64,000 nucleotides of DNA from CAVWXT01 sp963759115 (GTDB lineage: Bacteria; Planctomycetota; Planctomycetia; Pirellulales; Thermoguttaceae): positions 124,001 to 188,000 of the forward strand of contig CAVWXT010000005.1 of assembly GCA_963759115.1 (NCBI GenBank), given 5' to 3'. The notes under the pieces were generated by a model. It did not search any database and was not told the DNA's origin. It saw nothing but the letters and a program-made list of their open reading frames with translations. The first letter of the stretch is position 1, and each line of letters opens with the position of its first letter. The translations under genes and the position numbers were made by a program. Shown here one piece after another: positions 1 through 8,771 of this stretch.

Positions 1-1
1 G

Positions 2-694
2 ACCCGCAAGGCCCTGGGCGAGGAACTGGCCCGGCTGGAGACCGTGCCCATCGACGAAAACACCGTGGTGGTGCCGGTGCCGGATACCAGCAAGGCCGCG
101 GCCGACGCCATGGCCTACGCCCTCAAGGTGCCTTGCGTCGAAGGGCTGATCCGCAACCGCTACAGCGGGCGGACCTTCATCGAAGGCGGCGGCGACCGCA
201 AACGCAAGGCCGAAACCAAGTATACCCCGCTGCGCGAGGTGCTCGAAGGCAAGCGGGTGTTGCTGGTCGAAGATTCGATCGTCCGCGCCACGACGCTGCA
301 CGTCTTGTTGCAGCGGGTTCGGCAGTTGGGGCAGCCGCGGGAGATTCACGTCCGCGTGGCCTGCCCGCCCATCATCTCGCCGTGCTTCTACGGCATCGAC
401 ATGTCGACCATCGGCGAGTTGTTCGCGCCGAAGTTCTTGCAGGGCCAACCGTTGACGCCCGAGATCGAGGCCCGCATGGCGGCCCAGCTCGGGGCCGATT
501 CGCTCCGCTATTTGCCGGTGGAAGCGATCGCCCGGGCCATCGGACTGCCCGCCTCGGACCTTTGTCGAGCGTGCATCACCGGCCAGTATCCCACTCCCTG
601 CGGCCAGCGCCTGGCCCGCATCGCCGAGGAAAACCACCGCAACCACGTCACCGGCCGAACCTATGAGAAGGCCGGGGCGAGCGGCGAGGCGTGA
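2..694 (+). CDS. purF: Amidophosphoribosyltransferase, C-terminal part
   Basis: Catalyses the first committed step of purine synthesis (PRPP plus glutamine to phosphoribosylamine) in the cytosol. The reading frame is open from the window edge, so the N-terminal glutaminase domain lies outside. What remains is the phosphoribosyltransferase domain, with the PRPP loop LLVEDSIVRATTL and the conserved PPIISPCFYGIDM segment. The C-terminal SDLCRACITGQYPTP matches the paired cysteines that bind the [4Fe-4S] cluster in Bacillus-type PurF, so this is probably the Fe-S form. The usual loop has Gly (VRGTT) where this one has Ala. No downstream purine gene follows; the next gene is a toxin-antitoxin pair. 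Confidence 0.93.
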   Translation, partial: TRKALGEELARLETVPIDENTVVVPVPDTSKAAADAMAYALKVPCVEGLIRNRYSGRTFIEGGGDRKRKAETKYTPLREVLEGKRVLLVEDSIVRATTLHVLLQRVRQLGQPREIHVRVACPPIISPCFYGIDMSTIGELFAPKFLQGQPLTPEIEARMAAQLGADSLRYLPVEAIARAIGLPASDLCRACITGQYPTPCGQRLARIAEENHRNHVTGRTYEKAGASGEA

Positions 695-792
695 GTGTCG
701 GCAGTCGTTGGAACGACGGCTGGCTGCGCGGCAGGGCGGGAAAGGCAGTTCCCGACGGCCTTTTCTCTCTCGGTTGTTCGATTCTTTTCGGG

Positions 793-821
793 TATACAAC
801 GCGCCGGCCGGCACGTATAAT
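793..821 (+). promoter_or_regulatory. Putative sigma70-type promoter of the toxin-antitoxin pair
   Basis: TATACA (4/6 match to the -35 consensus), a 17-bp spacer, then a perfect TATAAT at 816-821. It lies about 30 bp upstream of the AGGAGG ribosome site (841) and the ATG at 853, in the gap after purF. Inferred from consensus only. Confidence 0.5.
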
Positions 822-852
822 TGGGGGTATCAACTGAACAGGAGGTTGCGGA

Positions 853-1092
853 ATGAAAACCATTGAGACCGCGATTTCCGTGAACCCCGATGGCTCAGCC
901 GTCATTGAATTGCAGTTGCCTGGGATTGTGTCGGCAGGGGTGCATCGGGCGGTCGTGATTGTTGAAGAGCAGCCCGCGGCGGTGGGGCAAAACGTCGATA
1001 CGCCCGTGAATTTGCTGCCGCTGACGTTTGAGGGCTGGCCCAAGGACTGCGCCTTCCGTCGCGAGGATTTGTATGGCGACGATGGACGGTAG
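853..1092 (+). CDS. Small antitoxin-like protein, partner of the PIN toxin
   Basis: A 79-residue protein of no recognised domain, with a strand-rich N-terminus and an acidic C-terminal half. An AGGAGG site sits 6 bp before the ATG. The last 20 bases overlap the start of the downstream PIN gene, a layout typical of VapB/VapC-like modules in which the labile antitoxin is encoded first and translation is coupled. The antitoxin role is inferred from position and size; no DNA-binding fold is recognisable by eye. Confidence 0.6.
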   Translation: MKTIETAISVNPDGSAVIELQLPGIVSAGVHRAVVIVEEQPAAVGQNVDTPVNLLPLTFEGWPKDCAFRREDLYGDDGR

Positions 1093-1531
1093 CGATTCCC
1101 GTTGGTTTGTCGATGCCAATATCCTGGTGTTTGCCGCCAACCAATTCTCTCCGTGGCATACAGCAGCGGTGGCCCGATTGCAGGAAGCGCAGCAGGACAA
1201 GATATCGCTGATGGTGAATCCGCAGGTTGTGCGTGAGTTCATCGCCGCCGCCAGCCGGCCCGCTCCCGGCGCGCCTCCGCCTCCCATCGATCCGATTCTT
1301 GAGAATGTGCGACGCATCCTCGCCGGTTTCGTGCTTCTTGACGAGAATGCGGCAACGATTGATCGCTTGGCAGAGTTGGTCAAAACGGTTCCAACGCAGG
1401 GCAGACAAATTCACGATGCCAATATCGTCGCAACCATGTTGACCTACGGCGTCTCGACGCTATTGACGCACAACACGGTCGATTTTGCCAGATTTGCCGC
1501 GTTGATCCGGATTTTGCCGCTGACGCCATGA
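1073..1531 (+). CDS. PIN-domain ribonuclease toxin (VapC-like)
   Basis: A PIN-fold protein of about 152 residues. The N-terminal WFVDANILVF carries the first metal-binding Asp, QIHDANIVATML carries a second acidic cluster, and TLLTHNTVDFARF near the C-terminus carries the last conserved Asp. Family members are Mg-dependent RNases that cut tRNA or rRNA when their antitoxin is degraded. The ATG at 1073 overlaps the antitoxin gene; a second ATG at 1082 is possible. Length fits VapC-like toxins, here with a proline-rich insertion (GAPPPPIDP) in the middle. Confidence 0.82.
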   Translation: MATMDGSDSRWFVDANILVFAANQFSPWHTAAVARLQEAQQDKISLMVNPQVVREFIAAASRPAPGAPPPPIDPILENVRRILAGFVLLDENAATIDRLAELVKTVPTQGRQIHDANIVATMLTYGVSTLLTHNTVDFARFAALIRILPLTP

Positions 1532-1616
1532 CGCCCGCCAGGAAACAACGCCGAGGGCATCTTGCTTCGCAGAGGCCCAGAATGTCCCGTTGTTTCCCCG
1601 TTCATGGAGAGGTCCT

Positions 1617-2090
1617 GTGCAAGTTGCCAGAAGACGAGGGTCGGTCAATCTGACCGGTCTCACTATCATCGTCATCGTGTTCTTGGGCGGCGTTTGCGGC
1701 GCACTTGCGTTAGGTCGGTTTGTAGAAGGGAGACTCGGTTGGATCGGAGGCTGGATCGGAGGAATCGTGGGCCTTCCGGCCGGTATAGTCGCGACATTTG
1801 GCGCGATCTACGCCGTAGCGTTCTTGTGGGTGTGTTGCGAATCACTCGTTCGCGGCGGCATACCGCGATTTCCTCCGTGTGGCACGGGAAGATGCAAATC
1901 GGGCCTGCTGATCGACGATGGAGACTATCATTTTGAGAAGGTGGGCGATCGTTGGGTCCACCGATGTCGTTGTGGAACGCTCTATTTCAGAAACAGGGAG
2001 GATCGACGGTTCTTGGAGGTGCTGCCCGATGACACCCTCAAGCCCTACATGATCTGGAGGCCCTTACGGGGCTGGTATCCCGAGAACTGA
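1617..2090 (+). CDS. Hypothetical membrane protein with C-terminal Cys motif
   Basis: Unrecognised. Two hydrophobic stretches (around TIIVIVFLGGVCGALALG and a Gly-rich IGGIVGLPAGIVATFGAIYA segment) predict two or three membrane spans. A soluble C-terminal part of about 75 residues follows, with CGTGRC and HRCRCGTLYF resembling a small metal-binding knuckle. I prefer the GTG at 1617 because a GGAGAG site lies just upstream; an ATG at 1590 gives nine extra residues. The 3' end overlaps the end of trmB on the other strand by about 50 bp, so both tails are coding. Confidence 0.55.
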   Translation: MQVARRRGSVNLTGLTIIVIVFLGGVCGALALGRFVEGRLGWIGGWIGGIVGLPAGIVATFGAIYAVAFLWVCCESLVRGGIPRFPPCGTGRCKSGLLIDDGDYHFEKVGDRWVHRCRCGTLYFRNREDRRFLEVLPDDTLKPYMIWRPLRGWYPEN

Positions 2091-2757
2091 CCGACGACCC
2101 CTCGTCCCGCGCCTCTCGCCCCTTCCTGAACTCCGCCCGAAACACCGGCTCGTTGGCCAATCGTACCCGGCGCTCGAAGTGCGTGCGATAGGCCATGTCG
2201 TGTTCGGCGGGAGTCTCGGGCACAGGCAGCGGCCCTTGCAGCGTCGTAAATGCGGGCATCAGTTCGAGCGTCGTCTGGAAATACTCCTCCACGTCGGTCC
2301 AGAAGTGAAGCAGTCCGCCGGGCCGCAGGGTCCGCTCGACGTCGCGCAGAAACGATTCCCGCATCACCCGCCGCTTCTTGTGCCGCTTCTTCCACCACGG
2401 ATCGGGAAAATAGACGTGTACGGCGGAGAGCGAGCCGTCCGGGATCAGTTCGTGGAAAAGTCGCAGGGCGTCGGCGTTGACGATCATCGCGTTCGTCAGA
2501 CCGGCCTTGGCAAGACCGGCGGCCGAGAACTCGGCGTACTTCCGCACGACCTCGATGCCCAAAAAGTCTACGTCCGGCTGGGCCGCGGCCGCGCTCCGCA
2601 AGAAGAGTCCTTTGCCCGAGCCGACCTCCATCTCCAAAGGGGCGATTCGTCCGAAGAGCGTCGCCGCGTTCCAGGGCTGCGGCAACTGCTCGAACGTCTT
2701 CAGGCGTCCGGTCAAGTCGATCGAAGGGTCCAGCTTTCGGAGTGCGCGACGGCCCAT
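2038..2757 (-). CDS. trmB: tRNA (guanine-N7-)-methyltransferase
   Basis: Methylates G46 of tRNA using S-adenosylmethionine. The SAM-binding motif EMEVGSGKGLFL comes early, followed by DFLGIEVVRKYA, the VNADALRLF loop and the signature VYFPDPWWKKRHKKRR, and RLANEPVFRAEFRKG near the end. All are diagnostic of TrmB. The ATG at 2757 is chosen because the upstream rhomboid reading frame stops only 2 bp before it, which suggests translational coupling in the ancestral arrangement. Confidence 0.93.
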   Translation of the reverse strand: MGRRALRKLDPSIDLTGRLKTFEQLPQPWNAATLFGRIAPLEMEVGSGKGLFLRSAAAAQPDVDFLGIEVVRKYAEFSAAGLAKAGLTNAMIVNADALRLFHELIPDGSLSAVHVYFPDPWWKKRHKKRRVMRESFLRDVERTLRPGGLLHFWTDVEEYFQTTLELMPAFTTLQGPLPVPETPAEHDMAYRTHFERRVRLANEPVFRAEFRKGREARDEGSSVSSRDTSPVRASRSCRA

Positions 2758-2759
2758 TT

Positions 2760-3045
2760 TCAAGTGTCAATCGTGTGTTCTTCGTTCTGCGATCCGCCGG
2801 CCACGAGGCTCAGCAGCGGCATCAGCACGACGCCCGCCACGAAGCCGCCGACGTGGGCCCACCACGCCACCCCGCCCGCTGTCGCCTGCCGCAATGATTC
2901 CTGGCCCGCCACCAACTGGGCAACGAACCATGCGCCCAGCACCACCAAGGCCGGCACGTCGATGATGGTAACGAAGATCAGCAGGAAAACCAAGGTGCTC
3001 ACCCGGGCCCAGGGCCAGGTGATCGCATAGGCCCCGAGCACGGGC
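2760..3045 (-). pseudogene. Rhomboid family protease, C-terminal remnant
   Basis: Only the last ~95 residues of a rhomboid-type intramembrane serine protease remain: VLGAYAITWPWARVSTLVF, a hydrophobic segment, then WWAHVGGFVAGVVLMPLL, where the His of HVGG is the catalytic-dyad histidine. The Ser-containing GxSG segment and the N-terminal helices are missing, so it cannot be active. The break falls at about 3045, exactly where the opposite-strand GTPase frame begins. The stop sits 2 bp from the trmB ATG. Confidence 0.75.
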
Positions 3046-4377
3046 GTGCCGACGCTGGCCGGCCTGGCGCTGTTGGAATGGGCACGGCGGCTCGTCTTTC
3101 CGCGAACCGCCGCTTTGCCCGCGCCCGCCCCGGCCTCGACCGCCGCAGGACAGGAGGCCGTGCAGGAGATTTCGCGGCGATTGCAGGCCCAGGATCCCCT
3201 GCTGGACCGGCCGGACGTCCTGGAGAAGGTCGTGCCGGAAGTGCTGCTGGAAGTGCTGGAAACCGTGGCCGGCAAGTTCCGTCCGCACGAGCAACGGCCG
3301 GCGTTGCAGGTGCCCGTGGCCCATATCGCGGCCCTGGTGGAGTTGGTCGCCCGCGATTTTCGCCGGGCGTTCGTCGAGAACGTGCCCTGGGGCAACACCG
3401 TGACGCTGGGCCGATTGCTGTGGTGGAAAGAGAAGGGCGAACTGGGGTGGGGGATCAGCGGGTATCTGTGGCAGTTGAACCGCATTCGGCGAATGGTGTT
3501 GCGCCCGGCCACGGCACTGGTGCAGGAGGTACAGGACCACCTGGGCCAGAACCTGGCCACAAAATCCGCCGCCGGGGTGAAGCAATGGGCGATCGACTAT
3601 TGCGTCACCAAGGCCGGTCATTACGCCATCCAACTCTATAGCGGCGGGTTCGTCCTCGACGACGAATGTCGCCCTCGCATTTCCGCGCGGGTCGTGGGCA
3701 TCCCGTTCGAGCAGGAGCCGCTGCAAATCCTGGTGGTGGGGCAGGTGAAGTCGGGCAAGTCGAGCCTCATCAACGCCTTGTTGGGCGAGATGCGGGCCCC
3801 GGTCGATTCGCTCCCCGCCACCGAAAGCGTAGACCTGTACGAGTGCCGGCCGGAGGGGCTGCCAAGCCTCATCCTCCGCGACATGCCCGGCTACGGCGCC
3901 GTCGCCGATGAGGGAGACCCGTTCCCGCGGCTTTTCCGCGAGATCGAAGAGTGCGACCTGCTGGTCATGGTCTGCAATGCCCGTTCGGCGGTGCGCAAGG
4001 CGGACCGCGAACTGTTGCGCAGCGTCCACGAGTTCTGCGCTAGCGACCCAAAGCGTATCATGCCTCCCATCGTCTACGTAGTGACGCACGTCGACGTGGT
4101 GCCGGATCATCTGGCCGCCGAGGCTGTGGATGCCGTGGCGGCCGATCTTGGCATAACCGCGCAGCAAGTTTCCCTGGTCTGCGCCCAGTGGGGCCGGCTG
4201 GCCAATGTCGAAGGCGTCGTGGCCGCCGTGCGCGATGTCCTACCTGAGGCGGAACGTCTCAAGATTACCCGTTGCATCCGGCAAATTCGGAGCGAGCGGG
4301 ACGAAGACAAAATTCTCAGGCAGGTCCTCAATGGACTGAGGCTGACGGGCGGATGGATCGTCAGCAAGAGGCAGTGA
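3046..4377 (+). CDS. P-loop GTPase (Era/HSR1-like), probably N-terminally truncated
   Basis: A 443-residue protein with a helical N-terminal region and a C-terminal GTPase domain. G1 is VVGQVKSGKSSLINALLG (about residues 228-245), G3 is LRDMPGYGAV and G4 is VTHVD in place of NKxD. The domain fits the TRAFAC/HSR1 class; the exact role is unknown. Relatives I know of start with membrane helices, which are absent here. The frame opens with a weak GTG directly at the point where the opposite-strand rhomboid gene is broken, so the true N-terminus may have been lost in the same event. Confidence 0.65.
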   Translation: MPTLAGLALLEWARRLVFPRTAALPAPAPASTAAGQEAVQEISRRLQAQDPLLDRPDVLEKVVPEVLLEVLETVAGKFRPHEQRPALQVPVAHIAALVELVARDFRRAFVENVPWGNTVTLGRLLWWKEKGELGWGISGYLWQLNRIRRMVLRPATALVQEVQDHLGQNLATKSAAGVKQWAIDYCVTKAGHYAIQLYSGGFVLDDECRPRISARVVGIPFEQEPLQILVVGQVKSGKSSLINALLGEMRAPVDSLPATESVDLYECRPEGLPSLILRDMPGYGAVADEGDPFPRLFREIEECDLLVMVCNARSAVRKADRELLRSVHEFCASDPKRIMPPIVYVVTHVDVVPDHLAAEAVDAVAADLGITAQQVSLVCAQWGRLANVEGVVAAVRDVLPEAERLKITRCIRQIRSERDEDKILRQVLNGLRLTGGWIVSKRQ

Positions 4378-4471
4378 CCCGCACCGGTTTGTGTTGGTCG
4401 CCACCCCCCTTGACTTTGACCGGCATGTCTACTAAGGTGGGGGCACCCTGTTTACGGGAAAAGAAGGCACC

Positions 4472-5215
4472 ATGCATCGCCATTCTATCGCTATCGCCAC
4501 CTTGTCCGTTGGTTGCGTTCTTGTGGGTTGTACCTCAAAGGTCAACCCCAAAGAGGCGAAGGCCGTTACCGAAATTACGAAACTCCACGGCGATGTCCTC
4601 ACGGATGAAAAGAGCCCGGATAAATCAGTTGTTGCTGTGAGCTTTCGCGAAACCCGCGTGACCGATGCGGCGCTGGCGCACCTGGAAGGCTTAAGCAATC
4701 TCCAAACGCTGTATCTAAGCGTGGAAGTGACCGATGCGGGCCTGGAACACATTAGCGGCTTGGTGAACCTCAAAGAGCTGGACCTATCTTTCAGCAAGGT
4801 GACTGATGCGGGACTGGAACATCTCAAAGGGTTGGCAAAACTGCAATCGCTCACGTTGGATGGCACCGAGGTGACCGGTGTCGGGCTGGAACACCTTAAA
4901 GGTTTGGGCCACCTCCAATCGCTGACCTTGGAGCACTCCGCGGTAACCGATGCCGCTCTGGAACACGTTAAAGGGCTAACCCATCTCCGAGTTCTAAGCC
5001 TGCGGGATACCGAAGTGACGGATGCCGGGTTGGCACACGTCGAAGGGTTGGTTGGGCTCCAATCGCTGGCGATTGGGTACACCGCAGTTAGCGCGGGAGG
5101 CGTCCAGAAACTGCAGGCAGCACTGCCGAAGTGCAAGATTTGGGATACGGCTCGGTGGTGGCGAAAAAGGGAAGGTGGCTATGAAGATTGGAGGATTAGC
5201 CGGAAATCGAAGTGA
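4472..5215 (+). CDS. Leucine-rich-repeat lipoprotein
   Basis: A 247-residue protein with a short signal peptide and a lipobox (VLVGC, lipidation Cys20). It then has six or so tandem ~24-residue repeats of the form VTDAGLEHLKGLxxLQSLxL. This cysteine/F-box-like LRR type is abundant in Planctomycetota. It is predicted to be membrane-anchored outside the cytoplasm and to bind a protein partner; no catalytic motif is visible. The repeats are very regular, so copy number may vary between strains. Start chosen at the ATG that gives an intact signal peptide. Confidence 0.8.
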   Translation: MHRHSIAIATLSVGCVLVGCTSKVNPKEAKAVTEITKLHGDVLTDEKSPDKSVVAVSFRETRVTDAALAHLEGLSNLQTLYLSVEVTDAGLEHISGLVNLKELDLSFSKVTDAGLEHLKGLAKLQSLTLDGTEVTGVGLEHLKGLGHLQSLTLEHSAVTDAALEHVKGLTHLRVLSLRDTEVTDAGLAHVEGLVGLQSLAIGYTAVSAGGVQKLQAALPKCKIWDTARWWRKREGGYEDWRISRKSK

Positions 5216-5327
5216 CGCCCTAAAAGAGCTATGAGTTGAAAACGATGGCTTCTCTTGCGTCTGGTTGGATCAGGGGAGAAAGTGCGGCGATTGGTTTGAC
5301 CCCGATGAGTTTTCCAACGTTCTTCGG

Positions 5328-5407
5328 GGTGGCACGCCCTGAAAGGGCGTGAGGAATCGCCCAACCCGGCTCTCACGCCCGCCACGCCCTTTCAGGGCGT
5401 GCCACTC
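5328..5407. repeat. Intergenic palindrome, family B copy 1
   Basis: The arms GGTGGCACGCCCTGAAAGGG and its complement flank a ~35-bp spacer. Related copies lie at 50668-50746 and 58101-58175. It sits between the converging LRR gene and queE, and could also act as a two-way terminator. Confidence 0.75.
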
Positions 5408-5445
5408 AAGTGATGAACCTATCTTTGGGCGGACCCTTGGCCACG

Positions 5446-6204
5446 CTACGTTCCGCGCACCGTGCCGAACCATTCAATCTGCCGCCGTGGACACAACCGG
5501 AAGCCTTGCCGGTCACAATAGGGTCCCAGCCAAGCCTCCTTCTGAGCCAGGGCGTCCAGGTCCACGCCCTGCGGCATCAACATCACGCGGCCGCGCTCGA
5601 TCTCGGGGAATTCCGCCAGGTATGCCTCGACTTCGCCACAATCCCCCGGTCGGTCGATCACGAACTTCCATTGGCAATCGTACTCCGCGCCGAGACGGCG
5701 GATCACCTCCGGCGCGTGCCGGTTGAGCGTGTGGCGCCACGTCCACCGCGGGTCCCGCTCCGGCGACGGCGTGGAGTTCGAAAGTTTCGGACTGATCGAC
5801 ATCAGATCGCACGTCACCGGCAGGTAAAGCGTGCCGGAGGTCTCGATGGTGACGTGCCAGCCCGCGGCAGAAAGCCGGGCGGTCAGCGGGATCGACTCGG
5901 CAAAGAGCATGGGCTCGCCGCCGGTGAGAACGACGTGCCGCACGTCGCCCGGCGGCGGGGATGCCGCATCGGGCGGCGACGGTAAGGCGGCCAGGAAAGG
6001 CGGCCGCGGCGACGCCCGTAGCTCGCCCACCCGCGCGAGAATCTCGTCCACGGAAAGCTCTTCGCCTTCGGGCGTCCACGAGGCGTACGACGTGTCGCAG
6101 TAGCCGCAGCGCAGGTTGCAGCCGCTGGTGCGCACGAAGACGCTCTCGGTGCCGGTCAGGCGTCCTTCACCTTGGATCGAGCGAAAAATCTCGGCGACCT
6201 TCAT
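5446..6204 (-). CDS. queE: 7-carboxy-7-deazaguanine synthase
   Basis: Radical SAM enzyme converting 6-carboxytetrahydropterin to CDG in preQ0/queuosine synthesis. The cluster motif is CNLRCGYC (CxxxCxxC, residues ~30-37), preceded by the family-specific SIQGEG. VVLTGGEPM and IETSGTLYLP follow as expected. About 252 residues, with an Ala/Pro-rich insertion before the GGEPM block. Its start overlaps the end of queC by 4 bp (ATGA), so the two are translationally coupled. Confidence 0.93.
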   Translation of the reverse strand: MKVAEIFRSIQGEGRLTGTESVFVRTSGCNLRCGYCDTSYASWTPEGEELSVDEILARVGELRASPRPPFLAALPSPPDAASPPPGDVRHVVLTGGEPMLFAESIPLTARLSAAGWHVTIETSGTLYLPVTCDLMSISPKLSNSTPSPERDPRWTWRHTLNRHAPEVIRRLGAEYDCQWKFVIDRPGDCGEVEAYLAEFPEIERGRVMLMPQGVDLDALAQKEAWLGPYCDRQGFRLCPRRQIEWFGTVRGT

Positions 6205-6917
6205 CCCTCATCCCTGTACTTCAAGGGATCCCTCACGCCCACCTCGGCGAATCCCTTTCGCCGCAACGAGCAGGAATCGCAGCGGCCACAACTCGTGCCG
6301 GCCGGATCGGGGTCGTAACAGGAATGCGTGAGGCTGTAGTCTACGCCCAATTCCAGGCCGCGGCGGATGATCTCAGCCTTGGTCCAACGGATCAAGGGGG
6401 TGTGGATGGCGAACTTCAATTGCCCCTCGACGCCCGCCTTGGTGGCCAGGTTGGCCAGCGCGGCGAAGGCGGCAATGTATTCCGGCCGGCAGTCGGGATA
6501 GCCGCTGTAGTCGATGGCGTTCACGCCGATAAAGATGTCGGCCGCGCCCAGCACCTCGGCATAGGCCAACGCCAACGAGAGGAGCACCGTGTTTCGCGCA
6601 GGCACGTACGTCACGGGGATGCCGTGCGACATTTCCTCGGTCGCGCGATCTTTCGGCACGTCGATGGCATCGGTCAGGGCACTGCCGCCGATCTGCGCCA
6701 GGCCGACCGACAACACAACATGTCGCCGGACGTTCAACGACCCGGCCACTTGCCGGGCGGCCTCCAACTCGAAGCGGTGCCGCTGGCCGTAATCCACCGA
6801 CAAGGCGCAGAGCGAGAAGCCCTCGTGCCGGGCGATGGCGGCGGCGGTGGCGGAGTCGAGCCCCCCGGAAAGAAGGACTACGGCCGGTTTCTCGGTCGAT
6901 GGATTGGTTGTGGTCAT
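6201..6917 (-). CDS. queC: 7-cyano-7-deazaguanine synthase
   Basis: ATP-dependent amidation of CDG to preQ0. The PP-loop LLSGGLDSATAAAIA lies near the N-terminus, YVPARNTVLLSLALAYA is in the middle, and the zinc-binding cysteines are in HSCYDPD and SCGRCDSC near the C-terminus. The 238-residue length is normal. First gene of the queC-queE pair; queF, the later pathway enzyme, is divergent about 200 bp away. Confidence 0.94.
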   Translation of the reverse strand: MTTTNPSTEKPAVVLLSGGLDSATAAAIARHEGFSLCALSVDYGQRHRFELEAARQVAGSLNVRRHVVLSVGLAQIGGSALTDAIDVPKDRATEEMSHGIPVTYVPARNTVLLSLALAYAEVLGAADIFIGVNAIDYSGYPDCRPEYIAAFAALANLATKAGVEGQLKFAIHTPLIRWTKAEIIRRGLELGVDYSLTHSCYDPDPAGTSCGRCDSCSLRRKGFAEVGVRDPLKYRDEG

Positions 6918-6966
6918 TGACGGCGTCTTACGAGCGACTCCAGTGGGCGATAGACGGACACGGAAC

Positions 6967-7048
6967 AGGGTTTAGGGTTCAGGGATCTGAGAAGCTGACG
7001 GAACCACGATTGTAACCGCTGAACCCTGAACCCTGACCTCTGAACCCT
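6967..7048. repeat. Palindrome in the queC-queF divergent promoter region
   Basis: AGGGTTTAGGGTTCAGGG on the left is answered by tandem CTGAACCCTGAACCCTGA and a further TGAACCCT on the right, so GGTTCAGGG units occur in both orientations. It lies in the only regulatory gap between the divergent queuosine genes. No preQ1 riboswitch consensus was found there. Confidence 0.6.
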
Positions 7049-7115
7049 TGGCCGCCCCCTTTTCCCGAACCTTATATCATGCCACAATGGTTCCTCGGAG
7101 GAAAGGAGCAGCCGC

Positions 7116-7499
7116 GTGGACGACCGTTTTCGCAACGTCCTGGAGACGTTCGACAATCCGTATCCCGACCGGGATTACACCGTTGAGATCGTCTGCCCGG
7201 AGTTCACGTCCGTGTGCCCCAAGACGGGTCAGCCCGACTTCGGAACCCTGACCATTACCTATATCCCCGACGCCAAGTGCGTGGAGTTGAAGAGTCTGAA
7301 GTTGTATCTCCAGCAGTACCGCAACGAGGGCATTTTCTACGAGCACGCGGCCAACCGCATCCTGGACGACCTGACCGCTGTGCTCCTTCCGCGACAGATG
7401 ACGCTACGGGCGGCCTTCACGCCGCGGGGCGGGATTACCACCACCGTGACCGTCTGCCATGAGTGCTCCGCGGCCGGCGGTCAGCAGACAGGCAAGTAA
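7116..7499 (+). CDS. queF: NADPH-dependent 7-cyano-7-deazaguanine reductase
   Basis: Reduces the nitrile of preQ0 to preQ1. At 127 residues it is the short, single-domain form. FTSVCPKTGQPDF contains the nucleophilic Cys and the downstream Asp, ELKSLKLYL is the QueF signature, and IFYEHAANRILDDL binds substrate. The GTG start follows an AAGGAG site. Together with queE and queC it implies preQ1/queuosine-modified tRNA; no folE-like or queD gene is in the window. Confidence 0.92.
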   Translation: MDDRFRNVLETFDNPYPDRDYTVEIVCPEFTSVCPKTGQPDFGTLTITYIPDAKCVELKSLKLYLQQYRNEGIFYEHAANRILDDLTAVLLPRQMTLRAAFTPRGGITTTVTVCHECSAAGGQQTGK

Positions 7500-7588
7500 T
7501 GACAAGCAGACGATTTCAACCGCCGGCTTCCGCCGGCGGCTATGGATTCTAATTCCAAACCTCAAGTCCCCAATCACCAATCCCCGCC

Positions 7589-8602
7589 ATGGCCGAACAA
7601 CCAAGCGTAATTCTCTCCGGATTTGCCGACGAAGCCGCCAACGAGAAGACGGCGGTGCAGCAGTTTGCCGCCTTCGCCGCGTTGGGATTGCAGTACTACA
7701 GCTTGCGGTTCATCGACGTCGGCAGCGGCATCAAGAACGTGATGAAGCTGACGGTGGCTGAAATCCAGAAGATCCGCCACATGGAGGACGAGTACGGGCT
7801 GAACGTCTCGTCGATCGGCTCGCCCATCGGCAAGGTGAAACTGCGCGACGTCGACGATGGCACGAAGAATGTCTACCTGCCGTTCAAGAAGTACCTGGCC
7901 GGCGAAGTGAAAAAGGCGTGTGAACTGGCCCACGCCTTCGAGGCCAAGTTGATCCGCGGGTTCTCGTTCTATCACCCTCGCGACAGCGACGCGCAGGAGT
8001 ACCTGCCGCAGGTCGTCGATCAGTTGGGCCAGATCGCCGAGGTTTGCCACCGCGCCGATCTGACGTTCGGCCTGGAAGTCGAAGCCAACCTGGTGGGTAG
8101 CACGGGCGAAATCCTGGCCGAGATTCACCGGAAGGTGAACCACCCGGCCATGATGCTGATTTTCGATGCGGGCAACATCCTGACGCAGGGCTACTCTCCG
8201 GCGGAACTGTTCCAGCAGTACCTGGCCATGAAACCGGGACTGGGCTGGATGCACATCAAGGACTACCGCTCGCCCGGATCGGGGCCGAAGGGGGGCCACA
8301 TCGACGAGGGCGCCCTGAAGCACTTCGTGCCCTCCGACATCGGCGATAGCGGCCACGAGGCCATTCTGCGCGACTTCCGCAGCATTCTGCCTTCGGTGGA
8401 GCGGAAGCTCCGCCGCCGCGGCATCCCCGGCGTTTTCCTCGACATGGAGCCGCACCTCAAGGGCGGCGGGCAGTTCGGCGGATTCAGCGGCCCGGACGGC
8501 ATGGGCGTGGCGGTCCGCTCGCTCTGCCGCGTGTTGGACTACGTGGGCATCGACTATCACGTCCGCGATTTCGCCGACGTCCAGGCGGCGCGGGGGTTCT
8601 AA
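7589..8602 (+). CDS. Sugar phosphate isomerase/epimerase-like TIM barrel
   Basis: A 337-residue protein of the AP-endonuclease-2/xylose-isomerase-like barrel family. Metal-site landmarks are visible: FGLEVEANLVGS (Glu), MLIFDAGNIL (Asp), GWMHIKDYRS (His/Asp) and VFLDMEPHL (Glu). No signal peptide, so it is cytosolic. The substrate cannot be told from sequence; in Planctomycetota such proteins usually act in sugar or inositol catabolism. It stands alone, with an Ala-rich start and no obvious operon partner. Confidence 0.8.
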   Translation: MAEQPSVILSGFADEAANEKTAVQQFAAFAALGLQYYSLRFIDVGSGIKNVMKLTVAEIQKIRHMEDEYGLNVSSIGSPIGKVKLRDVDDGTKNVYLPFKKYLAGEVKKACELAHAFEAKLIRGFSFYHPRDSDAQEYLPQVVDQLGQIAEVCHRADLTFGLEVEANLVGSTGEILAEIHRKVNHPAMMLIFDAGNILTQGYSPAELFQQYLAMKPGLGWMHIKDYRSPGSGPKGGHIDEGALKHFVPSDIGDSGHEAILRDFRSILPSVERKLRRRGIPGVFLDMEPHLKGGGQFGGFSGPDGMGVAVRSLCRVLDYVGIDYHVRDFADVQAARGF

Positions 8603-8771
8603 GACGCGCGAAAGACATGACGGCTGTTCCAGGTCACCCAATTCCGCGGAAGGAAACGTAGGGAAGACAAGAGGGCAGACGTCTAATTGCTCGCCATTCT
8701 CTGCGTCAAGAGTCGGGCTGATCCGCCGTCTTCGTCGCGGTTCGTCTGGAAGGTGAAGAGAGGACATCAAG

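Noticed and set aside
6918..7115. preQ1 riboswitch between queC and queF
   Set aside because: No preQ1 aptamer consensus was seen; only GGTTCAGGG-type repeats are present.
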